From Streptomyces longhuiensis (GTDB taxonomy: Bacteria; Actinomycetota; Actinomycetes; Streptomycetales; Streptomycetaceae), in the NCBI RefSeq assembly GCF_020616555.1, contig NZ_CP085173.1, positions 7,828,001 through 7,892,000 of the forward strand: a stretch of 64,000 nucleotides of DNA, in the 5' to 3' direction. Of this stretch, positions 34,405 to 43,781 are shown piece by piece. The notes beneath the pieces were generated by a model. The model was not told the origin of the DNA. It ran no database searches and saw nothing but the letters and a program-made list of their open reading frames with translations. How positions within the stretch are numbered: position 1 is the stretch's first letter; each line of letters opens with the position of its first letter. Made by a program: the position numbers and the translations under genes.

Positions 34405-35954
34405 GCACCGCCGTGAGTACCGACAAGCAGGCCGCCCCGGTCTCGACCTCCACCCTCGTCAACCGCCTCTGGTCGTACTGCGAGCTGCTCCGCCACTCCG
34501 GCGTCTCGACTCTCGACTACGTCGAGCAGCTCACGTACCTCCTCTTCCTGAAGATGGCCGACGAGCGCGCCAAGCGCCCCGCCAAGTTTCGCCGCAAAGC
34601 CCCCGAGGCACCCCTCGTCCCCGAGGGCCGCGACTGGACGAGCCTGACCACCCGGTCCGCCGAAGCGCTCCTCGACCACTACGAGTTCATCCTCAAGGAC
34701 CTCGGTCAGCGCGGCGGCACCATGCTCGGCGAGGTCTTCACCAAGGCGTCGAACAAGATCCATGAGCCGGCCGTCCTGGAACGTCTGATCAAGGATCTGA
34801 TCGACCCGCACACCTGGACCACCGAGAACCAGGACCTCAAGGGCGACGCCTACGAAGGCCTCCTCCAGCGTGGTGCGGAAGACCGCAAGACGGGTGCGGG
34901 CCAGTACTTCACCCCCCGCCCGCTCATCGACGCCATGGTTGACTGCATCCAGCCGAAGATCGGCGAGACGATCACCGACCCGGCCTGCGGTACTGGCGGC
35001 TTCCTCATCGCCGCGCACGCCCACATCGCCACTCACTACGAGGACGAGCTGTACGGCGACGAGGGCCGCAAGCTCCAGACCGGTTCGATCACCGGTTACG
35101 AGCTGGTCCGCGAGACCGCCCGCCTCGCCCTGATGAACATGCTGCTGCACGGCATCGGAACCTCCGAGGCCAAACCGCTGATCACCATTCAGGACTCGCT
35201 GGCCAAGCCGATCCACAAGCACTACGACATCGTGCTCGCCAACCCGCCCTTCGGCGTCGGTTCCGTGACCGGCGAGGCGTACACCGCTCGTACCGACTTC
35301 TGGGCCCCCACCACCAACAAGCAGCTCAACTTCGTCCAGCACATCTACAACCTGCTGAAGACGAACGGGCGGGGCGCCCTCATCCTTCCCGACAACGTCC
35401 TCTTCGAGGGTGGCGCGGGCACCACGATCCGCCGCAATCTCCTCGACCTGTGCAACGTGCACACCCTCCTCAGGCTCCCGACCGGCATCTTCTATGCCAA
35501 CGGCGTCAAGGCCAATGTCCTGTTCTTTGACAAGACCGGTCAGCGTTCCGGCGGCCGCCCCGGCACCCGCCAACTCTGGGTCTATGACTTCCGCACCGAT
35601 CAGCGCTTCACCCTCAAGCAGCGCCAGTTGCGCCGCGAGCATCTCGACGACTTCGTCGCGGCCTATCACTCCGGCGGTTCCGACTACTCGTCGCGAAAGC
35701 CCAGTGAACGGTTCCGTGCGTTCGATTACGATGAGTTGATCGCTCGCGACAAGGTCAACCTGGACCTGTCGGTCCTTCAGTCCGCCTCGTCCTCCGACAC
35801 AGCCTTCGCGTCTCCCGACGTGATCGCCCAGGAGATCGTGGACGAACTGGAGACGGCCCTGGCCCAGTTCACCACAGTGGCCCGCGCACTCAAGACGGGT
35901 GTGCAGACCGCGGACGACAGCACCACCGAAGGCGAAGAAGCGCAAGAGCGGTAA
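34401..35954 (+). CDS. hsdM: Type I N6-adenine DNA methyltransferase subunit (HsdM)
   Basis: A 517-residue modification subunit. The N-terminal HsdM helical domain (LWSYCELLRHSGVSTLDYVE) is followed by GAGQYFTPRPLIDAMVDCIQ. AdoMet motif I is DPACGTGGFL (D193), and catalytic motif IV is NPPFG (N281). All expected residues are present, so it should methylate adenine at the site chosen by HsdS and protect host DNA. GTG start with a four-base overlap with hsdS. It is followed 79 bases later by a second, divergent HsdM-like gene. Confidence 0.96.
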   Translation: MSTAVSTDKQAAPVSTSTLVNRLWSYCELLRHSGVSTLDYVEQLTYLLFLKMADERAKRPAKFRRKAPEAPLVPEGRDWTSLTTRSAEALLDHYEFILKDLGQRGGTMLGEVFTKASNKIHEPAVLERLIKDLIDPHTWTTENQDLKGDAYEGLLQRGAEDRKTGAGQYFTPRPLIDAMVDCIQPKIGETITDPACGTGGFLIAAHAHIATHYEDELYGDEGRKLQTGSITGYELVRETARLALMNMLLHGIGTSEAKPLITIQDSLAKPIHKHYDIVLANPPFGVGSVTGEAYTARTDFWAPTTNKQLNFVQHIYNLLKTNGRGALILPDNVLFEGGAGTTIRRNLLDLCNVHTLLRLPTGIFYANGVKANVLFFDKTGQRSGGRPGTRQLWVYDFRTDQRFTLKQRQLRREHLDDFVAAYHSGGSDYSSRKPSERFRAFDYDELIARDKVNLDLSVLQSASSSDTAFASPDVIAQEIVDELETALAQFTTVARALKTGVQTADDSTTEGEEAQER

Positions 35955-36033
35955 GCCGCCGTCACCCCGAGCGGGTCGACAGGGCCGTGAGGCCCAGGCC
36001 CGCTCGGGAGCACGACGGAAGGTAGGGCGAAGC

Positions 36034-37548
36034 ATGACGGTCGGGCGGGGCATCGGTCGAGGAGCGGCGGGGGAGCGGCAGGAAACCGAATGGACGAGCA
36101 GGCGGATCACGGAGCGCCTGTGGAAGTTCTATCGGGAGAAGACCAGCACCAAGGCCCTGACCCGTCTTGAGTTCGTCGAGCACATCGCCTACCTGCTTTT
36201 CCTCAAGCTCGACCACGAACACACCCAGCGCCCTGGGCGGTTCGCCAAACTGCCCATCGCCCCGGCCGGCACCTGGCCCACGCTCACCGACCTCAACGGG
36301 GAGGACCTGCACGCCTTCCTCGCCCGCTTGATGGAGGAGCTCGGCGCCCCCAACCCCACTGATCCACGCAGGGCTACCGCGAGCGTCCTCTTCCACGATG
36401 CCCAGCCCTGGAACATAGACCGGATGTCCGAGCTCAGGCGGCTCGTCGTCGAGGAATTCGCCCCCTACCAGTGGACCGCCGTACCGCAGAGCGCCCTCGG
36501 TGAAGCGTTCTCCTCCATACTCGCCGAGTGTCGAGAGGACTTCCTCACCAAGCGACAGACCGGTCAGATACTCACCCCGCCTCCGCTCCTCGCCGTCGTC
36601 GCGAAGGCCCTCGCCGTTACCGGGGAAGACAGAGTGATCGACGCGGCCGGTGGCCTCGGCAGCACGCTGATTGCTGCGCACCGGGAGATGGCCGCCTCCG
36701 GCACGTATGTCGACTCGACCGCTATCGCGGCGGCCGACATCGATGCCCAGATGTGCCGGTTCGCCACCATGAATATCCTGCTCAACACAGGACGCGTCCT
36801 TTCGGACATGCCGCCCGTCCTGCGCGCAGACTCCCTCAAGGCAAAGGGCGTCGCAACCCGCCGGTACCACCGAGACGTGGCCGCGACCGTGGCTATCTGC
36901 AACCCCCCGTTCAAGAGCGGCGACGTCGTGCCCGACACCGACCAGCGCGACGACTTCTGGGCGCAGAAGGCCGACCTGCCGACCAACTTCCTCCAGCACC
37001 TCGCCATCACGTTGCCGCAGGGCGCTCGGGCCGCTGTGTTCGTTCCCGACGGGGTCCTCTTCGGTAGCGGTGCTGCGGCTACCGTCCGCGAAGCGCTCCT
37101 CAAGAACTGTGACGTCCACACTCTGCTGCGGCTCCCCACGGGCATCTTCCACGGCACCAACTCCAAGTCGAACATCCTCTTCTTCACGAAGTCCGTTCCC
37201 CGGCCGACCGGTGAGCCTGCCACCCGCGAGCTGTGGGTGTACGACGCCCGGACCGACAACCACCACACGGACACGGGAAGGCCCCTCACCGAGGCCGATT
37301 TCGCGGACTTCCTCGCCGCCTACCGGCCCGGCGAGCTCGACCATAGAGGGCGCACCACGTCCCCGCGATTTCATTCGTACCCGGTGAGCGAGCTGCTCCA
37401 AGGGCCAGGTGTGAGCCTTGATTTGAAGGCTGGCCTCGCCGCAACCCTCGACGACTTCGGCTCCCCCGGAGAGATCGCTCTGTCCATTGCCGAGCACCTT
37501 GACGAGGCGGGAAAACGCTTCCGCACGGTGGCGGAGAGCCTTGCGTAA
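36034..37548 (+). CDS. Second HsdM-like protein with degenerate AdoMet motif
   Basis: A 504-residue paralogue of HsdM with the same architecture: helical N-domain (RLWKFYREKTSTKALTRLEF), methylase fold and C-terminal region. The conserved GAGQYFTPRPL is replaced by QTGQILTPPPLLAV. Motif I, normally DPACGTGG, reads DAAGGLGS (D203), so the Pro, Cys and GTGG are lost while motif IV NPPF (N290) is intact. Weak AdoMet binding or a non-catalytic, regulatory or DNA-modification-sensing role is possible. The ATG at 36034 follows GGAAGGTAGGG. Its place between hsdM and an AIPR gene suggests a five-gene defence operon. A functional methylase with altered specificity remains possible. Confidence 0.85.
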   Translation: MTVGRGIGRGAAGERQETEWTSRRITERLWKFYREKTSTKALTRLEFVEHIAYLLFLKLDHEHTQRPGRFAKLPIAPAGTWPTLTDLNGEDLHAFLARLMEELGAPNPTDPRRATASVLFHDAQPWNIDRMSELRRLVVEEFAPYQWTAVPQSALGEAFSSILAECREDFLTKRQTGQILTPPPLLAVVAKALAVTGEDRVIDAAGGLGSTLIAAHREMAASGTYVDSTAIAAADIDAQMCRFATMNILLNTGRVLSDMPPVLRADSLKAKGVATRRYHRDVAATVAICNPPFKSGDVVPDTDQRDDFWAQKADLPTNFLQHLAITLPQGARAAVFVPDGVLFGSGAAATVREALLKNCDVHTLLRLPTGIFHGTNSKSNILFFTKSVPRPTGEPATRELWVYDARTDNHHTDTGRPLTEADFADFLAAYRPGELDHRGRTTSPRFHSYPVSELLQGPGVSLDLKAGLAATLDDFGSPGEIALSIAEHLDEAGKRFRTVAESLA

Positions 37549-37622
37549 GGCCGGTCGAGTCCGCCGGGGGAGTCGCACCGCTGGGTAGTTCTCTGCCCGT
37601 ACTAGCCGCACACAGCCGCAAC

Positions 37623-39860
37623 ATGTCGACGAAGCCCGTCGTCGCACGGAAGAACGGGGATTTCGCGTACATGCCCGCACCGCACCGCACCTCTCGTCCA
37701 TCCACTCAGGACGTGCCCACTCAGGTCCGTCAGGTCGCCCGGGCCCTGGACGAGACCTATGCCGACCTCATCGACGTCAGCGACTTCGCCAACCACTCCG
37801 AGGACAGTCGGGTCAGCAATTTCCGGAGCCGGGCGCTGGCCGCGCACGCCGTACGGATTGTCACCGGCTGGAGCCCGAGTGATGCCGCGCTCACCGTCAT
37901 CGACGGTGGAGCCGACCAGGGCATCGACGCGATCGCGGTGGACCACGACCGTAAGCACGTCTACCTGGTGCAGAGCAAGTGGTCCAACAAGGGGAACGCC
38001 ACGGCGAAGCTCCCTGTGATCCACGGTCTCTTCGCCGGCCTGCGGCTGATCGACAGCGAGCAGTTCGCCCAGTTCAACCCGCGCGGGCGGCTCCTCGCGG
38101 AGCAGGCGAAGCAGCTGATGGTCAGTGGCATGGCTCCGGTTACGCAGGTCATCGTGCTCATGGGGACCGATCCGCTGTCGGCTGAGCTGCGCCAGGCTCT
38201 GGAAAACGGTGAACGGGAGTTCAATCACCACGGGGACCGGCTTGGCCACAAGGTCATCCTCGCCCGCGAGATCTACGCCCTGGTGCGCGACGACATAGCG
38301 GACGAGCCCATCGACTTGGAAGCCGACCTCAGCCCTTGGTTCAAGCTTCCCAACCTGTACGAGTCCTATCAGGGCGTGGTGTCAGCGGATCAGGTCGCTT
38401 CATGGGCGCAGGCGGGCAATGGTCTCTTCGCGCGCAACATCCGTAACCCGCTCGGCCTGACCTCGATCAACAACGAACTCGTCACCACGCTCGTCGAAGA
38501 GCCCAATCACTTCTGGTACTTCAACAACGGGATCACTGTCCTATGCGAGTCCCTGGAGGCGACGCACCGGCAGATCGGAGTGCCGGAGAGGTATCCACTC
38601 AACCTGAAGATCCATGGAGCGAGCGTCGTCAACGGCGCCCAGACGGTCCGCTCGATCGCCGATGCCGTCGCCAAGGGCGGCAACGACGCGTACGCGGCGG
38701 ACGTCGGGATCAGGGTCATCGTCACCGGTGGGGCGACGGAGTTCGCGAAACAGGCAACCCGCGCTACCAACCGTCAAAACAGCGTGGAGGCAAGGGACTT
38801 CATCTCCCTCGACCCGGTACAGGCAGCCCTCATCGAGGAGATGGAGGCCGAGTTCGGCCTCGCCTACGGGGTGCGGCGTGGCGAGCTGGAACCGATGCAG
38901 GACGCCGGCTGCTCCGTGGTGGAGGCGGCGTGTGCCCTTGCCTGTGCACATCCGGGAAGCCAGTACGCGGCCCGCATCGCGTCGAACCTGGACGTTCTCT
39001 GGGAGCGGGGCGGACAGGGCGTGTACGACGCGCTCTTCCGCCCGCAGCCGAGCGTCTTCCTGCTATGGAACGCGGTGAGAGTGCTGCGTGCCGTACGCGC
39101 GGGATTGGCCGAACTTCGCAAGAGCTACTCAGGCAGGGCCGCCGCCGCCGTCGAGCACGGGACGTACCTCATCGCCCATTTGGTGTTCCGGCAGCTCCGT
39201 GACGCGGACGAGGCCGACGGGACCATCGAGGAACCCGATCCCACGCTTGCTTGGGCGCAGAACGCCATCCGTCAGGTGCCGGGGCTGCTTGCTCGCGCCG
39301 TCCCCGCTCTGGTCATGGCCATGGATGCGATCGGCGAGCGCTCCCGTATCCAGTATCTGTGCGCGGATGCCGGGTCGGTGCGTGCGCTGGTGACGGACGT
39401 ACTCGACACCCTTGACTCGGGGGCGACCGTCGGTAGTGAACTCCCGGAGAAGTACCGCAATCTTCCGACCCGGGAACGCAAGCGCCGTCGGCCCAATGCT
39501 GTACACGTCATCGTAGGTCAGGGTGCGTTGAAGGATGGCGCGCCGATGTTCCTGCACACTTACATCGAGCCCGAGCGCAAAGCCCTGGAGCCTTGGCTCG
39601 CCGCCAACGAACTGCGCGCGCGAGCCACGTGGGTCAATCACCACACCAAGCCGCTTTTGTGGGCCGCCGACGGCAACCGCTACTCGCCCTCCGGGCTCAT
39701 CGCCCGCATGTGGGAGCTCGCTGAATGGGAGGAGCGTCCCGTCTCCAACCAGGGCACGGCTCGTTGGGCGACTGAGGGCGGAGACACCCTCGTTGACCTC
39801 GCTCGTCGATTGCTCGAAGACATGGAGAGCGATGGATTGGGTGAGCAAGAGACAAGCTGA
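37623..39860 (+). CDS. AIPR-family abortive-infection-type protein with PD-(D/E)XK-like N-terminus
   Basis: A 745-residue protein. The AIPR (abortive phage infection) family core is clear: LFARNIRNPLG, then INNELVTTLVEEPNHFWYFN and NNGIT at 301-305, and VVNGAQTVRSI. Upstream, GIDAIAVD (D102) and YLVQSKW (Q117-S-K119) form a restriction-endonuclease-like D...QxK site, as in Mrr-type nucleases. Three hundred C-terminal residues have no recognised domain. The first ATG (37623) is used; ATG 37671 is an alternative. It lies 74 bases after the HsdM paralogue and is probably cotranscribed. It may act as a back-up effector killing or arresting the cell when restriction fails (inference). Confidence 0.85.
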   Translation: MSTKPVVARKNGDFAYMPAPHRTSRPSTQDVPTQVRQVARALDETYADLIDVSDFANHSEDSRVSNFRSRALAAHAVRIVTGWSPSDAALTVIDGGADQGIDAIAVDHDRKHVYLVQSKWSNKGNATAKLPVIHGLFAGLRLIDSEQFAQFNPRGRLLAEQAKQLMVSGMAPVTQVIVLMGTDPLSAELRQALENGEREFNHHGDRLGHKVILAREIYALVRDDIADEPIDLEADLSPWFKLPNLYESYQGVVSADQVASWAQAGNGLFARNIRNPLGLTSINNELVTTLVEEPNHFWYFNNGITVLCESLEATHRQIGVPERYPLNLKIHGASVVNGAQTVRSIADAVAKGGNDAYAADVGIRVIVTGGATEFAKQATRATNRQNSVEARDFISLDPVQAALIEEMEAEFGLAYGVRRGELEPMQDAGCSVVEAACALACAHPGSQYAARIASNLDVLWERGGQGVYDALFRPQPSVFLLWNAVRVLRAVRAGLAELRKSYSGRAAAAVEHGTYLIAHLVFRQLRDADEADGTIEEPDPTLAWAQNAIRQVPGLLARAVPALVMAMDAIGERSRIQYLCADAGSVRALVTDVLDTLDSGATVGSELPEKYRNLPTRERKRRRPNAVHVIVGQGALKDGAPMFLHTYIEPERKALEPWLAANELRARATWVNHHTKPLLWAADGNRYSPSGLIARMWELAEWEERPVSNQGTARWATEGGDTLVDLARRLLEDMESDGLGEQETS

Positions 39861-40081
39861 CCGAGAGGGCTGCGTTCTCTTGCTGCTCCTGCTGCGGCAG
39901 GCGGGAGGACGAGGCTGAGGCCTTCGGGCGGGAGTGAAGTCACCTTGATCTCCCCCATTAGCCGAGGTGGCGACGTTCCGGGCCTGTTGCACGGCCTTGT
40001 CCCGCGTGAAGACCCGGGTTTGGGCCGCTGGTCTGCGATGACCGGCTGCAGGAGGGCTGCCGGCTCGGACATGATCGGGGC

Positions 40082-40850
40082 ATGCGGTGGTCATGGATCT
40101 ATCTGGTGGCGCGCCGGGCGCTGGAGCTGGCGGGCCTGCGGATGCTGGGCAGTGCGGCGAAGGACGTCGAAATCCTGGTACTGCGGCGTCAGATTGCGGT
40201 GCTGCGACGACAGGTCGGCCGACCTGAGTTGGAGCCGGGAGACCGGGTGTTGCTCGCGGCGTTGTCGCGGCTGCTGCCCAAGGAGCGCTGGGGGAGCTTC
40301 TTCGTCACCCCGGCGACGCTGCTGCGCTGGCACCGAGAGTTGGTCGCGGACGCTTGGACCTTCCCCAACAAGAAAGCTGGACGGCCGCCAATACCCCCAG
40401 GAAACACAGGAGTTGATCCTGCGCCTGGACAGGGAGATCCCGCTGGGGGCACCGGCGCGTACAGGGAGAGTTGGCCAGGTTGGGCGTCGCAGTGTCGGCG
40501 GCCACCGTCCGGGCAGTGCTGCGGCGGGCGAAGGTGCCGCCCGCGCCCCAGCGGGCGCGCGACAGCTGGTCATCCTTCCTACACGTCCAGGACTCCGGGC
40601 TGCGGGCCTGCGATTTCCTCCATGTGGACACCGCTTTCTGCCAGCGTCTGTACGTGCTGTTCGTGATGAAGGTCGAAACGCGCCGGGTGCACATCCTCGG
40701 CATCACCACCCACCCGAACGGGGAGGGGGTGGCCCAGCAGGCCCGCAACCTGATGATGGACCTGCGCGACAGGGTGGACCGGTTCCGATGCTTCCTGCGG
40801 GACCGGGACGGGAAGATGTCACCCGATCGTGCACCAGACCCAATGTACGG
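40082..40850 (+). pseudogene. Truncated, frameshifted transposase/integrase (DDE type)
   Basis: Pieces of one transposase occur in three frames. The first is MRWSWIYLVARRALELAG to about 40370 (helix-turn-helix region, RWHRELVADAWTF). The second is LDGRQYPQETQELILRLDRE. The third, from about 40460, is ARLGVAVSAATVRAVLRRAK followed by DFLHVDTAFCQRLYVLFVMK and ARNLMMDLRDRVDRFRCFLR. At least two frameshifts (about 40375 and 40440) and a C-terminal truncation after RDRDGK, where the third catalytic acid region should follow, show it is dead. It marks the right side of the defence island. Confidence 0.8.
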
Positions 40851-41426
40851 AGGCCCGGCACCCCATGGCGGTTGCCGGGCCTTGTCGGCGTTGGGCGGGC
40901 TCGCATCTATCCCCTGGGCCACAACTGACGGCAAACTGGCACCCCAGTGAGAGACGCGGACGAGTCCGCTGGTCGTAGGCCCTTCGTGGCTTCGTCGTGT
41001 TGATGCCCGTAGGGTGGCAGCCAGTGGGACGAGACGGCGTTACGGACTGCAAGTTCAGTGGGAACGACGAGCGGTTCCACGAACGGTGAGAAGCCGCCAA
41101 ACGGCGTCGGACGCCCGCGCTGACCATGTCGGTGAGTGCGAGGGATATGGGTACCCAGAGCAGCGTGCAGAGCCCTCTACCATCCAGCTGGCCTGCGGAA
41201 TCGCGTGGGCCGTGCTGTCTCGTGCTGGTGGTTCTCGGACTTCCTGAAGCTTGAGATGTCGGCCGTTTTCGGCCACTGCGCGTGCCTGAACCCGTTGAGG
41301 CTCTGCAGGGGATGTAGGGCCCGGATATCGTGCTCAGGTTGCATCTGTTACAGATGAGAACATCACGAAGAGCCTCGGCGGGACTGGACGCCTGCCGAGG
41401 GCGGGTTGTACGGGGAGGGTCAGATC
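40851..41426. other. Intergenic stretch between island and type VII cassette
   Basis: No gene is recognised. Short open frames lack homology and ribosome sites. The 3' part must contain the promoter for the secretion-substrate cassette, but no convincing -35/-10 pair was identified. Confidence 0.5.
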
Positions 41427-41975
41427 GTGTCCGACGGCACGGGGGATGCGCCGCAGTCGGCAGCGGCCGGAGTCGGCGCGGCAGCGGGGAGTTTGACTGC
41501 GTCGCTTCTTGCGGCCGGCGGTGCGGCTGTGGCGCAGGCTATGCGGGTCGAGGGTGAGACGCTCTCGGCATTCAAGCGCAGGGTCGATGAGCTGTTGAGG
41601 AATTTGGAGAAGTCGAAGGCAGCGCCGAAGTCGATCGCGAACGGGGCCTTGCCCGCCGGACGGTTGGGCGCATTCGATGAGGCGGACGCGCTGCACTCCG
41701 CCTACACGCACGTTCACAGCCAACTGGAGAACCTGTCCAAGATGCTGGCCTTGCAGATCGAGGGCCTGGTTGTGACGGTCGATGCGTCGAAAGCGGGTTA
41801 CGGCAATCTCGACGATGACATACGTGCGCGCCTGAGCCGCATCCGGACACAGGCAGACGCACTGGTGGGCCCAGGTACGAAGGCGGCGCCGGGTTCGGAC
41901 CATGGTGGTTCGGGTGGCGCGTCTGGTGGCGAGCCCATGCCGAAGGCGACGGACAGCGAGGCGGGTGGCCTGTGA
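41427..41975 (+). CDS. Helical WXG100/ESX-associated protein
   Basis: A 182-residue, mostly helical protein with an Ala/Gly-rich start (AAAGSLTASLLAAGGAAVAQ), a central helical pair (about 50-140: DELLRNLEKSKAAPKSIANG, SAYTHVHSQLENLSKMLALQ) and a disordered Gly-rich tail. The helical hairpin and its position at the head of a mycosin-containing operon suggest a type VII secretion substrate or partner. No canonical WXG is present. GTG at 41427 follows GGGGAGGG. Exact role unknown. Confidence 0.65.
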   Translation: MSDGTGDAPQSAAAGVGAAAGSLTASLLAAGGAAVAQAMRVEGETLSAFKRRVDELLRNLEKSKAAPKSIANGALPAGRLGAFDEADALHSAYTHVHSQLENLSKMLALQIEGLVVTVDASKAGYGNLDDDIRARLSRIRTQADALVGPGTKAAPGSDHGGSGGASGGEPMPKATDSEAGGL

Positions 41976-42050
41976 CGGGTCACGCTTTGGCGACGAGGCC
42001 GCGGCCGCACTCGACACTGAGATCAGTACCGTGGAAGGGGGGTACGAGGC

Positions 42051-43781
42051 ATGAGTGAGCTGGGCTCTCACCTGTGGGGCATGGCCAAGCAGTACCGCTT
42101 CATCGTGCACACCCCGGAGCAGTTGTGGGCGATGGTCGAGCCGGCGGACGGCGCGACGGCTGCGGATCTCGGAGTGCTGCTGACGGCGGCAGCGAAGACG
42201 ATCAAGAGTATCGGCGACGACCTGAAGACGCACAGCACGTCGGTCGAGTGGGACGGCGAGGGCGGGGACGCGTTTCGGAAGTGGATCGACCACGCCGCGC
42301 TGACGACGCTGAGTCTGGGCGACTACAGTGAGTCCGCCGGGAAGTGGCTGGGGCATGCGGCGGACACCTTGCACGAGGTCAAGCCGCAGCTGGAGTCTCT
42401 GAAGAATTCCAGTGCCTCGGCGAGCGCCATCCTGGACGCGCACGCGGTCAAGGCGACGGATGTCGGGAACCACGACGGCGGACCGTCGGAGTCCTCCGTG
42501 AAGTCGGCCAAGACGCAGTACGACAACGACCGGGCCGAGGCAGCCCAGTTGATGATCAAGTTGGCCCAGTCGTACTCGGCGTCGACGGAGCAGATCGGGG
42601 CGTTGAAGGCACCGGAGTTCCCGAAGCTGCCGGAGCAGTTCGTGCCCAGAGACGTTCATGGCGCTGAGGACGCCTCCATGTCCACCGGCGACTCGTCGAA
42701 CACCGGGACGGCGGCTGCGGTAGGAGGAGTGGGCGTTGCCGCGGTAGGTGCTGCCGCGCTTGGTGAAGCGTCTCGTGGCGCCTCGTTGGCGAGCGGGCAT
42801 CAGCACAGCACCGCCCCAACCGCCCATGTTACAGGGCCGGTTCGAGATCTGCCCTCGGTCGGAACGAGTACCTCCCTTGACCGAGCGGGGACCCTTCCGT
42901 CCCTTACTGGTCCTACGGCGGCGCCGTCCTCGCCAACATCGCCGCCGTCTGCACTGCCCGGGGGAACCTCGGGCCTCGGCGCGCCGCCGCCGGGAGCGTC
43001 GCCGATGTTCGGAGGCGCGGGCCGTTCCACTGCTCCGCAGCGCGGGGTAGGGAATGGCCGCGTGCCGTCCTCCTCTGGCCCACGTGGGCCGCTGAGTGCA
43101 CCAGCGGGCTCCACGCCGGGAGCAGCGGGCGCGCCGAGGACGGGTACACCCGGACGTGGCGTTCCAGCGGCGGCACGGCCGGGGATTCCGGGCGTGCAGG
43201 GCGGCACCGCATCGCCGGTACGGGGGCCGAGCAGCACGAGCCCGGGACGCCCGGCCAACGGGATCGCAGGTGGCCGTCCGGCGTCACCGCAGACGGGGCG
43301 CGCCACAGGTGCGATTCCTCGGGGCACCGTCGTCGGCGGTTCCCCGGCCCAGCAGTCACCTGGTCTACGTGGCAGCGGCTCGACCCAACCACGGACCGAG
43401 GCGACACCTGGTCGCGCGGCTGGCCCTAGCAGCGCGCGCGGGAGCGGATCGGCCGGAGCACGCATGCCCGCGCATTCCGACGGCGTCCTCGGCGGACAGG
43501 CTCAGCAGCCGAAGACGCGGCGGCAGCCGTCGGCGACGACCACGGGAACAGGAGACGCACGCGGAGCGGACAGCGGTGCCGCAGAGGCGCAGCGCCGTGG
43601 ACCCGCTCGTGGCTCCTCAACTGCTGCCCGTAAGGATGAGACTCGACAGACTTCTGCGGAGCGTCCACGCGGGGAGCGACCAGCGAGGGCGGAAGCAGAG
43701 CCCGAGCAGGCCGCGCCCCCGCAGCCCCCGCTGCGTCTCCCGGGCATGCCCCCGACGACGAGGCACGACAACGAAGGATGA
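42051..43781 (+). CDS. WXG-like type VII secretion substrate with long Pro/Gly-rich tail
   Basis: A 576-residue protein. Residues about 20-210 form a WXG100/EspB-like four-helix region with VEWDGEGGDAFRKWIDHAAL (W-x-G-like turn WDG) and long amphipathic helices (LGHAADTLHEVKPQLESL). After about 220 it becomes low-complexity Pro, Gly, Ser, Thr and Arg-rich, ending in a tail rich in Glu and Pro. This organisation resembles mycobacterial ESX-1 EspB, which is secreted and processed by MycP1. The next gene is a mycosin protease, overlapping by four bases, so processing by it is likely (inference). The ATG follows GGGGGG with good spacing. Confidence 0.75.
   Translation: MSELGSHLWGMAKQYRFIVHTPEQLWAMVEPADGATAADLGVLLTAAAKTIKSIGDDLKTHSTSVEWDGEGGDAFRKWIDHAALTTLSLGDYSESAGKWLGHAADTLHEVKPQLESLKNSSASASAILDAHAVKATDVGNHDGGPSESSVKSAKTQYDNDRAEAAQLMIKLAQSYSASTEQIGALKAPEFPKLPEQFVPRDVHGAEDASMSTGDSSNTGTAAAVGGVGVAAVGAAALGEASRGASLASGHQHSTAPTAHVTGPVRDLPSVGTSTSLDRAGTLPSLTGPTAAPSSPTSPPSALPGGTSGLGAPPPGASPMFGGAGRSTAPQRGVGNGRVPSSSGPRGPLSAPAGSTPGAAGAPRTGTPGRGVPAAARPGIPGVQGGTASPVRGPSSTSPGRPANGIAGGRPASPQTGRATGAIPRGTVVGGSPAQQSPGLRGSGSTQPRTEATPGRAAGPSSARGSGSAGARMPAHSDGVLGGQAQQPKTRRQPSATTTGTGDARGADSGAAEAQRRGPARGSSTAARKDETRQTSAERPRGERPARAEAEPEQAAPPQPPLRLPGMPPTTRHDNEG

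Noticed and set aside
37623..39860. Gene as a BREX or DISARM component
   Set aside because: No PglX, PglZ, BrxC or DrmAB homologue is present. The sequence fits AIPR.
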